DNA of 64,000 nucleotides from Posidoniimonas corsicana (GTDB taxonomy: Bacteria > Planctomycetota > Planctomycetia > Pirellulales > Lacipirellulaceae): the NCBI RefSeq assembly GCF_007859765.1, contig NZ_SIHJ01000001.1, positions 1,381,967 to 1,445,966 of the forward strand, read 5' to 3'. Below, one piece after another: positions 46,005-54,382 of the stretch (position 1 is the stretch's first letter; the number at the start of each line of letters is the position of its first letter). A program made the position numbers and the translations under genes. The notes beneath the pieces are model-generated. The model searched no databases. It saw only the letters and a list, made by a program, of their open reading frames with translations, and had not been told where the DNA came from.

Positions 46005-46439
46005 CTAGATCGCCCGCAGCACCGCACTCTTTTGCTCTTCCGCTTGGCTGTCGACCAGGTCGGCAAGACGCACGCTGCGGAGTTGCTCACGCACGCTAGC
46101 CGCGATCTGGTTCACGGTGCGCAGCATCGTCTCGCGGGCCTTGTCGGGCATCTCATCGAGGGGCGGCACGCTGGCGATGAGCGGGCTGTCGACGGCCTCG
46201 AAGACGTCCTCCAGCGTGACCTCGTCAATTGATCGAGCGAGGCGGTAGCCGCCTTCGACGCCGCGGACGGACTGCAAGATCCCGCTGTTAACCAGGTCCC
46301 GCAGGATCTGCAGCAAGAACCGTTCGGGCATCCGCCCCTCGCGCGCCAACCGGTTGCACGGGATCGGCGCGCCCCCCTGGTACTGGGACAGCTGGAGCAG
46401 CGCCTGCACGGCGTAGGTCACTGTGCGAGAAACCTTCAT
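46005..46439 (-). CDS. Rrf2-family transcriptional regulator
   Basis: Winged-helix regulator of the Rrf2/IscR/NsrR family. The N-terminus MKVSRTVTYAVQALLQLSQ, the recognition region RMPERFLLQILRDLVNSGIL and wing SVRGVEGGYRLAR are typical. The three Cys that bind an Fe-S cluster in IscR/NsrR are absent: the region after the wing reads SVPPLDEMPDKARETM, and the sole Cys is at PCNRL. It is therefore probably a cluster-free member. The ribosome binding site GAAAGGA lies 6 nt before ATG. It is convergent with the stator operon, whose last gene ends 24 nt away, and may or may not regulate it. Confidence 0.9.
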   Translation of the reverse strand: MKVSRTVTYAVQALLQLSQYQGGAPIPCNRLAREGRMPERFLLQILRDLVNSGILQSVRGVEGGYRLARSIDEVTLEDVFEAVDSPLIASVPPLDEMPDKARETMLRTVNQIAASVREQLRSVRLADLVDSQAEEQKSAVLRAI

Positions 46440-46852
46440 GACTCGTCCTTTCGCTAGAACACTTATGCCCCGTGTCTAACGCCTCGCCAAAGGAGCCGCA
46501 GTCTCTGGGCGCAGGGCAACCACCCGGCCTTCAGCGCCACGAACAGACTAGCCAGCAGGGCTCTGACGAGCAGCAAGCGACCACGGCCGCCAAGCAAGAT
46601 GAGATAACCTTCAGCCGATGAGAGATGAGCGACCCGGCCTGCAAGCACTTATGTACATATTAGAGCTGGATGTCAAATCTCTTTCCGCCGGGTAGCAATA
46701 AATTTCCCCCATTAACCGCCGGCGTGCGGAATCGGCCCGACGGGGTTGGGAAGCGCAGCGACGAACTCAACTCCAGTTGAGGCGCCTTAAGCCACGAATC
46801 ACACGAGGATTGCGGCAATTGGTCGGTGCGCAGCGACAGACGAGAACCGTTC
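46440..46852. other. 413-base gap with Rrf2-gene promoter
   Basis: No gene is seen. A possible minus-strand promoter for the Rrf2 gene is TTGGCG (46485-46490) and CATAAG (46462-46467), 17 nt apart, with GAAAGGA at 46446-46452. The octamer CACTTATG occurs both at 46460-46467 and at 46646-46653. An AT-rich patch at 46640-46720 is conspicuous in this GC-rich DNA and could hold another regulatory site. Confidence 0.4.
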
Positions 46853-47434
46853 TCAACCTTGCTCGGAATCGGCTGGCGGCTTCGCGCCATCAGGCTTTGC
46901 CATGGCGCGGAAGAAGAGCACGGCGGCGCCGACCACCAGGAACGAGTCGGCCACATTGAAGTTGGGCCACACCACCCGCTTCATGGGGTCCGGGTCCCAC
47001 CGCCATGCGAGCAGGATGAAGTCGCGCACAGCATAGACCGGACCGGCCCGGTTGGGTGAGAAGGCGCCCCACATCAAGCCGTGCAAACCGAGCCGGTCGT
47101 AGAGGTTTCCCAGGATGCCGCCCATCACAAACGCGAGCGTCACGGTCAGCACCAGGTCCTCGGCGGCCTTGTAACGGAACAGCCAGATGGGGATGGCGAG
47201 CGCCGCGAGCACGCTAAACCCGGCCAACCAGAACTGGGCGCCCTGCCCCATCCCGAACAGCCCCCCCTCATTCAGGCTCAGCTGAAACCCGGCGTGGTCC
47301 TGCACCAGCCAGTACTCGCTGGTTCGCAGCAGTGGCCAACTGAACACCGCGTGCTTGGACCACAGATCGGCCAGCGTCGCCAACGCCGCGACGACCAGGA
47401 ACAGCGCGATCCGGCTTCGAGGCACGACGGGCAT
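46853..47434 (-). CDS. lspA: lipoprotein signal peptidase
   Basis: Inner-membrane aspartyl protease that removes signal peptides from lipidated prolipoproteins. There are four TM helices; the catalytic dyad is Asp 113 in GGILGNLYDRLG and Asp 163 in NFNVADSFLVVGA. QDHAGFQLSLNEGGLFG is the variant of the usual NxGxAFG segment. At 193 residues it is slightly longer than the enterobacterial enzyme because of an insertion around residues 120-150. It lies 160 nt downstream of the zinc-finger gene on the same strand. Confidence 0.93.
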   Translation of the reverse strand: MPVVPRSRIALFLVVAALATLADLWSKHAVFSWPLLRTSEYWLVQDHAGFQLSLNEGGLFGMGQGAQFWLAGFSVLAALAIPIWLFRYKAAEDLVLTVTLAFVMGGILGNLYDRLGLHGLMWGAFSPNRAGPVYAVRDFILLAWRWDPDPMKRVVWPNFNVADSFLVVGAAVLFFRAMAKPDGAKPPADSEQG

Positions 47435-47594
47435 GAAAAGGGGACTCTGGAGCGAGCAAGGTGGGCGACACGCCCTGGGCGGTCAGAACGCCCGTTTCTA
47501 GCAGAACGGCGTCCGTACCCGTAGTGCAATTGGCGCCCCAGCCGGGGGCCGGCCAATGAATGAAGAGGAGGGGTGAGCCAAGCTAGACCGGCCG

Positions 47595-47954
47595 CTAGAC
47601 CTCGCGGGCCGACGCGCACTTCACGCACAGCGGGGCGAAGGGCAAAGCGTTGAGCCGCATTTTGGGGATCACCCCGCCGCAGTCGTCGCACTTGCCGTAG
47701 TCGCCGCTCTCGATGCGCTGCAGGGCGTTTTCGATCTCCGCCAGCGTGTCGCCTTCGGTCTCCATGAGAGACAGCGTGAACTCTTGCTCGAAGTTGTCGC
47801 TCCCTAGTTCAGCCATGTGGATGGGCATCGAGTGGCCTTCGCCATCGCCGCCCTTCCGCAGGGCGGCGTTCTCCATCGCACTGACATCGCCGCGCAGCCG
47901 AGCACGTAGGATAAGGAGCTTCTCTTTGTAGATTTTCAGGTCCGCTGTCTTCAT
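47595..47954 (-). CDS. TraR/DksA-type C4 zinc-finger protein
   Basis: A 119-residue protein with an N-terminal helical hairpin (KIYKEKLLILRARLRGDVSAM) and a C-terminal C4 zinc finger, CDDCGGVIPKMRLNALPFAP then CVKC. The ERIESGDYGKC-type lead-in is characteristic of DksA/TraR and of the sporulation/housekeeping relatives. DksA proteins bind the RNA polymerase secondary channel; whether this short member does is not known. ATG 47954 is used because upstream codons run into the intergenic region. It pairs with lspA, an order seen in other planctomycetes and in Firmicutes relatives. Confidence 0.88.
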   Translation of the reverse strand: MKTADLKIYKEKLLILRARLRGDVSAMENAALRKGGDGEGHSMPIHMAELGSDNFEQEFTLSLMETEGDTLAEIENALQRIESGDYGKCDDCGGVIPKMRLNALPFAPLCVKCASAREV

Positions 47955-48080
47955 CTGGCGTCGTGTTCCTAAACCATCCGGTAGCAAACCGCCCGGTGCG
48001 TGCTCACGCATTGGGCATAGATCATCTATCATAATCCGCGGCAAAATATCGGTCTAGGTTATCGGTTTGTAGCGGTTAGG

Positions 48081-48109
48081 TTGTCCCACCTGGAAAGGTG
48101 GGCTAATAT
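48081..48109 (+). promoter_or_regulatory. thrC promoter overlapped by a palindrome
   Basis: TTGTCC (48081-48086) and TAATAT (48104-48109) are 17 nt apart. The palindrome CCCACCT-GGAA-AGGTGGG (48085-48102) fills the spacer, a typical position for a repressor operator. A second inverted repeat GGCCCC-AC-GGGGCC lies downstream in the leader near 48145. Confidence 0.5.
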
Positions 48110-48201
48110 GGCCGTAAGTTCCTAGACGATATAGCCTTAAGCCGGGCCCCACGGGGCCTAACCCCGGCCGTTGCCGCCGCCCGTTCGAAGGAAACCAGAC
48201 C

Positions 48202-49617
48202 TTGGCCGCCGCCCCCACGACCAGCACCCGGCTCGCCTACCAGCAGTGCATTATGCCCGGCTGCGGCGCCAGCTACGGCGTCGAGGAGGTCCGCACGAGC
48301 TGCGATGCCTGCGGGGCCCTGCTCGACGTGCAATACGACTGGGACGCCCTGCCGGTGCCGGACAAGCTGAGCTGGTTCGAGCAGAAGTGGTCGCGCCGCA
48401 ACGAGCCGCTCGCGCGCAGCGGCGTCTGGCGGTTCCACGAGCTGCTCCCCTTCGCCCCGGCGGACAAGGTCGTGACGATCGGCGAGGGCCAGACCCCGCT
48501 GATCATGACCGACGGCGTGGGCGAGTACATCGGGATGAACCGCGGCAACCTGCTGCTGGAGTACGAGGGGATGAACCCCTCGGGCAGCTTCAAGGACAAC
48601 GGCATGACCGCCGCGTTCACGCACGCGCACACAGTGGGCGCGACCCGGGCCGCGTGCGCGTCGACCGGCAACACCAGCGCCTCGCTGGCGTTGTACTGCT
48701 GCAGCAGCAAGCTGATGCAGGCGGTGATCTTTATCGGCAGCGGCAAGATCAGCTACGGCAAGCTGAGCCAGGCCCTCGACTACGGGGCGTTGACCGTGCA
48801 GATCGCCGGCGACTTTGACGACGCCATGCAGCGCGTCCAACAGGTCAGCAAGCAGCTGGGCATCTACCTGGTCAACAGCGTCAACCCGTTCCGGCTCGAA
48901 GGCCAGAAGACCATCATGCTCCGCGTGCTGGAGAGCCTGAACTGGCAGGTCCCCGACTGGATCGTGGTGCCGGGCGGCAACCTGGGCAACTCCAGCTCGT
49001 TCGGCAAGGCGTTCTACGAGCTGAAGCAGCTTGGCCTGATCGACCGCATGCCGCGGCTGGCGGTGATCAACGCCGCCGGCGCCAACACCCTGCACGAGCT
49101 CTACGAGAAGCGCGGCCTCCGCTGGAATAACGGGCAGCCCGATCAGAAGATCATCGACGGCTACGCGGTCGAGCTCGACACGGGCGGCCGCCGGGCGGAC
49201 ACCATCGCCAGCGCCATCGAGATCAACCGCCCGGTGAACCTCGAGAAGTGCCTGCGGGCGCTCGAGTGGATGGACGGCGTCGTCCGCGAGGTGACCGACC
49301 AGGAAATCCTGGACGCCAAGGCCCAGGTCGGAGCGAGCGGCATGGGCTGCGAGCCCGCCAGCGCGGCCAGCGTGGCCGGCGCCAAGAAGCTGCGCGAGGA
49401 GGGGGTCATCGACCCCGACTCCCGGGTTGTGTGCATCCTCACCGGGCACCAGCTCAAGGACCCCACCGCCACGGTCGCGTACCACACGGCCGACCAGGAG
49501 GAGTTCAACCGCGTGCTGGGCAGCCGCGGCGTCACCCGGGCGGCGTTCGCCAACCGCGCCGTGCAGGTCGAAAACAACCTCGACGAGATCGTGCGAGCGA
49601 TCCAATTGAACAGCTAA
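48202..49617 (+). CDS. thrC: threonine synthase
   Basis: PLP enzyme converting O-phosphohomoserine to threonine. PLP-binding Lys 131 lies in [11 protein letters not shown], the phosphate-binding loop in [14 protein letters not shown], and the substrate segment in [13 protein letters not shown]. The N-terminus carries a CxxxxC and CxxC pair (Cys 16, 21, 34, 37), the zinc-ribbon seen in many bacterial fold-type II threonine synthases. The start is TTG 48202, supported by AAGGA 9 nt upstream (48188-48192). Length (471) is normal. The gene has its own promoter and diverges from the zinc-finger gene. Confidence 0.94.
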   Translation: MAAAPTTSTRLAYQQCIMPGCGASYGVEEVRTSCDACGALLDVQYDWDALPVPDKLSWFEQKWSRRNEPLARSGVWRFHELLPFAPADKVVTIGEGQTPLIMTDGVGEYIGMNRGNLLLEYEGMNPSGSFKDNGMTAAFTHAHTVGATRAACASTGNTSASLALYCCSSKLMQAVIFIGSGKISYGKLSQALDYGALTVQIAGDFDDAMQRVQQVSKQLGIYLVNSVNPFRLEGQKTIMLRVLESLNWQVPDWIVVPGGNLGNSSSFGKAFYELKQLGLIDRMPRLAVINAAGANTLHELYEKRGLRWNNGQPDQKIIDGYAVELDTGGRRADTIASAIEINRPVNLEKCLRALEWMDGVVREVTDQEILDAKAQVGASGMGCEPASAASVAGAKKLREEGVIDPDSRVVCILTGHQLKDPTATVAYHTADQEEFNRVLGSRGVTRAAFANRAVQVENNLDEIVRAIQLNS

Positions 49618-49773
49618 GTGGGATTGAGTAATGCTCTCGCACTCCACCTGGGCCTGGCTCGAACCCAGCCGGCCTGACACTTCGCAGACATCTCTAAGCA
49701 TTGCTTAGCCCGCCCGCGCCGATCAGCCCGGGCGGCTCCCCTCGGCGCGCTCCCCCCACCCCTTCGAGCGACG

Positions 49774-50058
49774 ATGGATTTCTTTACGGGCCTGGCCCTG
49801 ATCATGGCGGCGGCGTTCATCGCCGCGTCCTTCTTCCGCGACCGAATCAGCGACCCGCGTCGGCACCGGCTGTCGTTGAACGCGTTCCTGCTGTTCTTGG
49901 TCTGCTACTTCGGCATGCCGGCCCTGCCACAGGTGGGGCCATTCATCGCCCTGGCCACGCGCCCGATCGGCGTTGTCTGTCTCTTCCTCAGCCTGCGGGT
50001 GCTGTGCAGCGTGCCGACCCTGGCGGTCGACCGCGCAACCACCTCGGCGGCCGCGTGA
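49774..50058 (+). CDS. small membrane protein of unknown function (94 aa)
   Basis: A 94-residue protein with two or three hydrophobic helices (GLALIMAAAFIAASFF, AFLLFLVCYFGMP, PIGVVCLFLSLRVLC). I do not recognise the family. It lies between thrC and a DUF1080 gene, 32 nt before the latter, in the same direction. A 6-bp palindrome CTAAGC-ATT-... GCTTAG (49694-49708) lies upstream. Codon usage is consistent with a real gene. Confidence 0.55.
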   Translation: MDFFTGLALIMAAAFIAASFFRDRISDPRRHRLSLNAFLLFLVCYFGMPALPQVGPFIALATRPIGVVCLFLSLRVLCSVPTLAVDRATTSAAA

Positions 50059-50089
50059 GCCCGGCCAAACCACCGATTGGACAGATAGC

Positions 50090-50833
50090 ATGATTGTCGT
50101 CTCCCGGATTGCTCTGCTGGCCGCCCTGCTCCTAGTTGGCTCACCAGCGGACGGCGAGGAGTCCTTCCGGCCGCTGTTCGACGGCAAGACGCTGGCCGGC
50201 TGGGAGGGCGACCCGACCTACTGGTCGGTGAAGGACGGCGCCATCGTGGGACGCATCACCGACGCGACCCGGATCGACAAGAACCGCTTCCTGATCTACC
50301 AGGGCGAGCTGCCCGGCGACTTCGAGTTCCAGGCCGAGTACCGCGTCTCGCCCCGGGGGAACAGCGGCGTCAACTACCGCAGCGAGGTGGTCGACGGCGT
50401 CGACTTCCACGCGCTCCGCGGCTACCAGTGCGACATCGACGGCGGGCTCCGCTACACCGGCAGCAACTACGAAGAACGCCGCCGCACCACCCTGGCGCGG
50501 ATCGGCGAGTCGGCGGTCGTCCCCCCGTCTGAAGGCGCCAAGGAGCTGGCCCACGTCGAGGGCAACGCCTGGTCCGTCCGCGAGGTGACCCCCCTGCCCC
50601 ACTCGGCCGACGACCTGCGGGCCAAGGTCCATCCGAAAGGGTGGAACAAGCTGCGGATTGTCGCCCGCGGCCCGCGGCTGGAACACTACGTCAATGGCGT
50701 GCTGGCGAGCCGTGTGGTAGACAATGACCCGGTCAATCGCCGCCTGGACGGCAAGCTGGGCGTGCAGGTGCACGTCGGCCCGCCGATGACGATTGAGTTC
50801 CGCAACCTCCGCCTCCGCGACCTGAGCGAATAA
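50090..50833 (+). CDS. exported DUF1080 (3-keto-disaccharide hydrolase-like) protein
   Basis: Exported single-domain protein of the DUF1080 family, a jelly-roll fold related to laminarinase-like lectins; some members hydrolyse 3-keto-glycosides. A signal peptide (about 1-22) precedes FRPLFDGKTLAGWEGDPTYWSVKDGAIVG, the defining family opening. GNSGVNYRSE and HPKGWNKLRIVARG are further conserved blocks. It sits 32 nt after the small membrane protein and 10 nt before dapB, but a functional link to lysine synthesis is unlikely. Confidence 0.9.
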   Translation: MIVVSRIALLAALLLVGSPADGEESFRPLFDGKTLAGWEGDPTYWSVKDGAIVGRITDATRIDKNRFLIYQGELPGDFEFQAEYRVSPRGNSGVNYRSEVVDGVDFHALRGYQCDIDGGLRYTGSNYEERRRTTLARIGESAVVPPSEGAKELAHVEGNAWSVREVTPLPHSADDLRAKVHPKGWNKLRIVARGPRLEHYVNGVLASRVVDNDPVNRRLDGKLGVQVHVGPPMTIEFRNLRLRDLSE

Positions 50834-50843
50834 CAAGCGAGCC

Positions 50844-51641
50844 ATGCCAGTCAGAACAGTTATCCACGGCGCCGGCGGACGGATGGGCCAGCGGCTGATC
50901 GCGGTCGGCGCCCAAGACCGGGACGTCGAACTGGTAGGAGCGGTCGACGCGTCCGGGTCGCCTAAGCTGGGTCAGGACGCCGGCGAGCTGGCCGGGGCCG
51001 GCAAGCTCGCGCTGCCGCTGGCCTCCGACTACCCCGACGCCTGCGACGCGGTCATCGACTTCTCCGTGCCCGAGGCGACCGACGCGCTTATCCAGCAGTG
51101 CGTGAAGCGGGGCTGGCCGCTGGTGTTCGCCACGACCGGGCTCTCGGACGAGCAGGAGCAGAAGATCCGCTCGGCGGCGGAAGTGATCCCGATCGTGAAG
51201 GCCGCCAGCATGAGCGCCACGGTCAACCTCACGATGAAGCTGACCGAGATCGCCGGCCGCACGCTCAAGGACCACAGCTCCGGGGTGGACGTGGAGATCA
51301 TCGAGCGGCACCACCGCTACAAGGAAGACTCCCCCAGCGGCACGGCGCTCGCCTTCGGCAAGATCGTGGGCGACGCGATGGGGCTGTCCGGCACCACGCA
51401 CGGCCGCAGCGGCCGGCCTGGCCAACGGCCCCGCGACGAGATCGGCTACCACGCGGTCCGCACCGGCGACAACCCGGGCGAGCACACGATCATCTTTGGC
51501 CTGCTCGGCGAGACGATCGAGCTGCGCGTCGCGGCCAGCAACCGCGACTGCTACGCCACCGGCGCCTTCACGGCCGCCAAGTGGCTGCAGGGCAAGCCCG
51601 CCGGCCTGTACGACATGCAGGACGTGCTGGGGTTGAGATAG
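50844..51641 (+). CDS. dapB: 4-hydroxy-tetrahydrodipicolinate reductase
   Basis: NAD(P)H-dependent enzyme of the lysine/diaminopimelate pathway. The nucleotide loop HGAGGRMGQRL opens the protein, and the signature ERHHRYKEDSPSGTA (containing catalytic His and Lys) is intact, as is the FATTGLSDEQ segment. The usual ASNFSLGVN loop reads AASMSATVNL here, a modest variation. Ten nucleotides separate it from the DUF1080 gene. Confidence 0.95.
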   Translation: MPVRTVIHGAGGRMGQRLIAVGAQDRDVELVGAVDASGSPKLGQDAGELAGAGKLALPLASDYPDACDAVIDFSVPEATDALIQQCVKRGWPLVFATTGLSDEQEQKIRSAAEVIPIVKAASMSATVNLTMKLTEIAGRTLKDHSSGVDVEIIERHHRYKEDSPSGTALAFGKIVGDAMGLSGTTHGRSGRPGQRPRDEIGYHAVRTGDNPGEHTIIFGLLGETIELRVAASNRDCYATGAFTAAKWLQGKPAGLYDMQDVLGLR

Positions 51642-51735
51642 CGGCTCTCATACGAGAGCTGTCGGCTGGAGGTTGCTTGCCAACCACCATCAGCGCCCTA
51701 CCGACCCCCAACCTCCAACTTCCAACCGCCCACTC

Positions 51736-52107
51736 ATGGCCAAATGCGACGAGGGCTACCTCTGCGAGGTCTGCGGGCAGGACGTCGGCGCGATGGTCGA
51801 CTCGGACCTCTACCTGCGGTACGTGATCGGCCGGGTGGACCCCGAGGTGCTGCACACCTCGCCCGAGCGTCACCTGCGGTGCGTGCCCAGTTTGTCGCAG
51901 TACATTGTGGACGAGAAGTTCAAACCGATCGTGTGCGAGGGCGTGTTCGACAAGCGCCAGCTCGACCCGGCGTTTGTCGCCGCCGAAGAAGGGCTCGTCA
52001 CCCGCGGCTGGCGACGCCTGCGTGAGCTCGCGCACCAGGACCTGCCGATCAAGGACTACCCCCTCGAGGAGGTCCGCAGGGCGATGCGTGAGCGGTACGG
52101 CGATTAG
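51736..52107 (+). CDS. conserved-looking 123-residue protein of unknown function
   Basis: A soluble protein starting MAKCDEGYLCEVCGQDVG with a CxxxxxxCxxC pattern suggesting metal binding; a further Cys occurs at HLRCVPSL and at PIVCEG. The middle reads DLYLRYVIGRVDPEVLH and the end is basic-amphipathic. The reading frame has normal codon use and a good ATG; 21 earlier codons in frame are Pro-rich and unlikely to be translated. I do not know the family. It lies between dapB and an MFS gene, same strand. Confidence 0.65.
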   Translation: MAKCDEGYLCEVCGQDVGAMVDSDLYLRYVIGRVDPEVLHTSPERHLRCVPSLSQYIVDEKFKPIVCEGVFDKRQLDPAFVAAEEGLVTRGWRRLRELAHQDLPIKDYPLEEVRRAMRERYGD

Positions 52108-52183
52108 GCGGGGGAAGCGGGGGTGACAGCGTTTCCCCAATCACCCTTTCCCCACACGGTGGTTTGCGCCGATAATCCGCCGC

Positions 52184-53491
52184 ATGTCCGACGCCGCCCC
52201 CCACGAGTCGCCCCTCGCGCCCTCCTCGACCCGAGTCGAGGGCGCGCTCCCCCCGCTGATGCGGGACAAGTCGTTCTGGGGGATGAACCTGACGCAGTTC
52301 TTGGGCGCGTTCAACGACAACCTGTTCAAGCAGCGGCTGCTGCTGCTCGCCACGCCCGGCGCCGCCGAGCCGGGCGAGGACAAGCAGTGGATCGCGTTGG
52401 CGGTCATGGCGACCGCGTTCCTGATGTTCTCCGGGTTCGCCGGCTGGTTGGCCGACCGGACCGTGAAGCGGAAGCTGATCATCGGGTCGAAGGTCGCCGA
52501 GATCGTCATCATGGCGCTCGGCCTGTTCGCGTTCATCTACTACGACTCGTTCGGCCTGACGGGGCTGATGCTGGTGCTGTTCCTGATGAGCATCCAGAGC
52601 GCCTTCTTCGGCCCGCCGAAGTACGGAATCCTACCGGAGATGCTGCACGACCACGACCTGCCGAAGGCGAACGGCGTGTTCCTGATGTTCACCTTCCTGG
52701 CGATCATCTTCGGCACGGCGCTGGTGGCGCTGTTTGGGAACAACCCGGCCCACGCGTGGAGGGTTGGCGTCCTCTGCATTGTGGTGGCCGTCATTGGGAC
52801 GTTTACCTCACTGTTCGTGCGGCCTACCAGGATCGCCAACCCCGGCGCCAAGCTGCGCTCGAGCGACCTCTTCGTGCCGCCGGAGATGCTGCGGCTCGTG
52901 CTGCGTGACCGGCAGTTGCTTCTCGCGCTAGTGGTCACCAGCAGCTTCTGGATGCTGGGCGGCATGGTGCAGGCGGGCGTGAACGCGCTCGGCAAGACCC
53001 AGCTCGGACTGGGCGACAGCACCAGCATCCTGACCGCGATGCTCGGCGTGGGAATCCCGTTCGGGTGCCTGTTGGGAGGGCGGCTTTCGCAGGACCGCAT
53101 CAATCCTCGGGTGGTTGTCACCGGCGCCGTGGGGATCGTGATCACGCTGGTGCTGCTCAGCCTGCCCGGCGGTCCCAAGGGGCACCTGCTCGGGTTCTGG
53201 GGCAGCGTCCCGGTGCTGATCATCCTCGGGTTCTGCACAGGGATGTTCGTAGTGCCGATCCAGGTGTCGCTGCAGGTGCTACCACCGCCGGAAGACAAGG
53301 GCCGAATGATCGCGCTGATGAACCAGTCCAACTGGGTGGGCATCCTGCTCGGCGCGCTGCTGTTCGGGGTGGTCATGAGCCTGCTCGAGCACCTCCAGGC
53401 GCCGCGCAACCTAGTCTTCTTATCGACAGCCGCCATCATGCTGCCGATCGCGTTGTTCTACCGGCCCAAGGAACTGCGACTGGGCGACTAA
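52184..53491 (+). CDS. MFS transporter, LplT-like
   Basis: Major facilitator with about 12 TM helices. The opening NLTQFLGAFNDNLFKQ is the signature of the LplT/lysophospholipid-transporter group, where the protein flips lysophospholipids across the inner membrane. The loop LADRTVKRKLIIGSK is the MFS motif A equivalent, and QSAFFGPPKYGILPEM matches the LplT second motif. In other bacteria LplT is often fused or adjacent to an acyltransferase, which is absent here. The terminator right after the stop serves the facing gene. Confidence 0.88.
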   Translation: MSDAAPHESPLAPSSTRVEGALPPLMRDKSFWGMNLTQFLGAFNDNLFKQRLLLLATPGAAEPGEDKQWIALAVMATAFLMFSGFAGWLADRTVKRKLIIGSKVAEIVIMALGLFAFIYYDSFGLTGLMLVLFLMSIQSAFFGPPKYGILPEMLHDHDLPKANGVFLMFTFLAIIFGTALVALFGNNPAHAWRVGVLCIVVAVIGTFTSLFVRPTRIANPGAKLRSSDLFVPPEMLRLVLRDRQLLLALVVTSSFWMLGGMVQAGVNALGKTQLGLGDSTSILTAMLGVGIPFGCLLGGRLSQDRINPRVVVTGAVGIVITLVLLSLPGGPKGHLLGFWGSVPVLIILGFCTGMFVVPIQVSLQVLPPPEDKGRMIALMNQSNWVGILLGALLFGVVMSLLEHLQAPRNLVFLSTAAIMLPIALFYRPKELRLGD

Positions 53492-53492
53492 T

Positions 53493-53526
53493 AAAAAAAA
53501 CGTCGCCCGCTGCAACGGGCGACGTT
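53493..53526 (-). terminator. intrinsic terminator of the DJ-1/PfpI gene
   Basis: AACGTCGCCCG (53499-53509) and CGGGCGACGTT (53516-53526) form an 11-bp stem with loop CTGCAA. On the minus strand it is followed by eight T. It lies 30 nt after the minus-strand stop and may also stop the convergent transporter transcript. Confidence 0.9.
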
Positions 53527-53556
53527 CAGGGGTCTTACATCTGCGGCGTGCGGTGG

Positions 53557-54120
53557 TCACACGGCCTGCTCCTCGTGCACGCCTTCGGCGAACTCCTCGA
53601 TCATCTTGTCGCAGAACGCGTCAAGGTCGTCGGGCTTGCGGCTGGTTACCAGGCCGTTGTCGCAGACGCACTCCTGGTCGACCCAGTTGGCGCCGGCGTT
53701 CTGCAGGTCGGTCTCGATGCTCGGCCACGACGTCACCCGCCGGCCTTCGAGCACGTCGGCCTCGGCGAGCATCCACGGTCCGTGGCAGATGGCGGCGACC
53801 GGCTTGCCCTGCTTGAAGAAGTCGCGGACGAAGTCCACGGCGGTGTCGTTCATGCGGAGCGCGTCGGGGTTAAACACCCCGCCCGGCAGCACGAGGCCGT
53901 CGTAGTCTTCGGCGCTAACTTCATCGATGGTCTTGTCGACCCCGAACCTGTCTCCGGGTCGGTCATGGTGGACGCCCTGAATGGAAACTGCCTTGAGGGA
54001 AACCAGCTCGACCTTGGCTCCCGCGTCGATGAGCGAATTGTACGGCTGCTCAAGTTCGATCTGCTCGACACCATCGGTCGCGAGGACCGCTATCTTCTTA
54101 GTGTTAAGTCGCTTTGACAT
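53557..54120 (-). CDS. DJ-1/PfpI-family protein
   Basis: Class I glutamine-amidotransferase-like protein of the PfpI/YhbO type, linked to stress resistance and proposed deglycase, glyoxalase or chaperone-like activity. The nucleophile elbow AAICHGPW places Cys 112 and His 113; the acidic partner lies in EQIELEQP near residue 22-24. Length (187) is typical. The ribosome binding site ACCTCCT on the plus strand (54129-54135, reading AGGAGGT) is a perfect Shine-Dalgarno 8 nt before ATG, the strongest in the window, which suggests high expression. Confidence 0.92.
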   Translation of the reverse strand: MSKRLNTKKIAVLATDGVEQIELEQPYNSLIDAGAKVELVSLKAVSIQGVHHDRPGDRFGVDKTIDEVSAEDYDGLVLPGGVFNPDALRMNDTAVDFVRDFFKQGKPVAAICHGPWMLAEADVLEGRRVTSWPSIETDLQNAGANWVDQECVCDNGLVTSRKPDDLDAFCDKMIEEFAEGVHEEQAV

Positions 54121-54128
54121 CGGTGCTT

Positions 54129-54135
54129 ACCTCCT
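54129..54135 (-). promoter_or_regulatory. perfect Shine-Dalgarno before the DJ-1/PfpI gene
   Basis: Reads AGGAGGT on the minus strand, 8 nt from the start codon. Most genes in this window lack such a match, so this site is exceptional. Confidence 0.8.
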
Positions 54136-54382
54136 GTGCATTCGGATAGACCCATTTGTGAAGATTCCGCGTAGGTGAATTGAGGGGCAAAGCTCATGCC
54201 AACCAACTTGGGTCGAGCAAGGGCTTGTCAACTCCGCGCGTCGGCGCTAGCCCGCACGCGTCGGTCGATCGCCGCTTGGATTTGTTGACTCGCAACTTCC
54301 GCGACTCTAGGCTGCTTAGTGACGACGCCGGCCTCAGGGCCGGCAAGGAACGACCACAGCTGGGAACAGAAGGCGAACCGCT

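Noticed and set aside
48110..48201. Threonine attenuator with leader peptide before thrC
   Set aside because: No short frame with runs of Thr or Ile codons and no terminator T tract is present.
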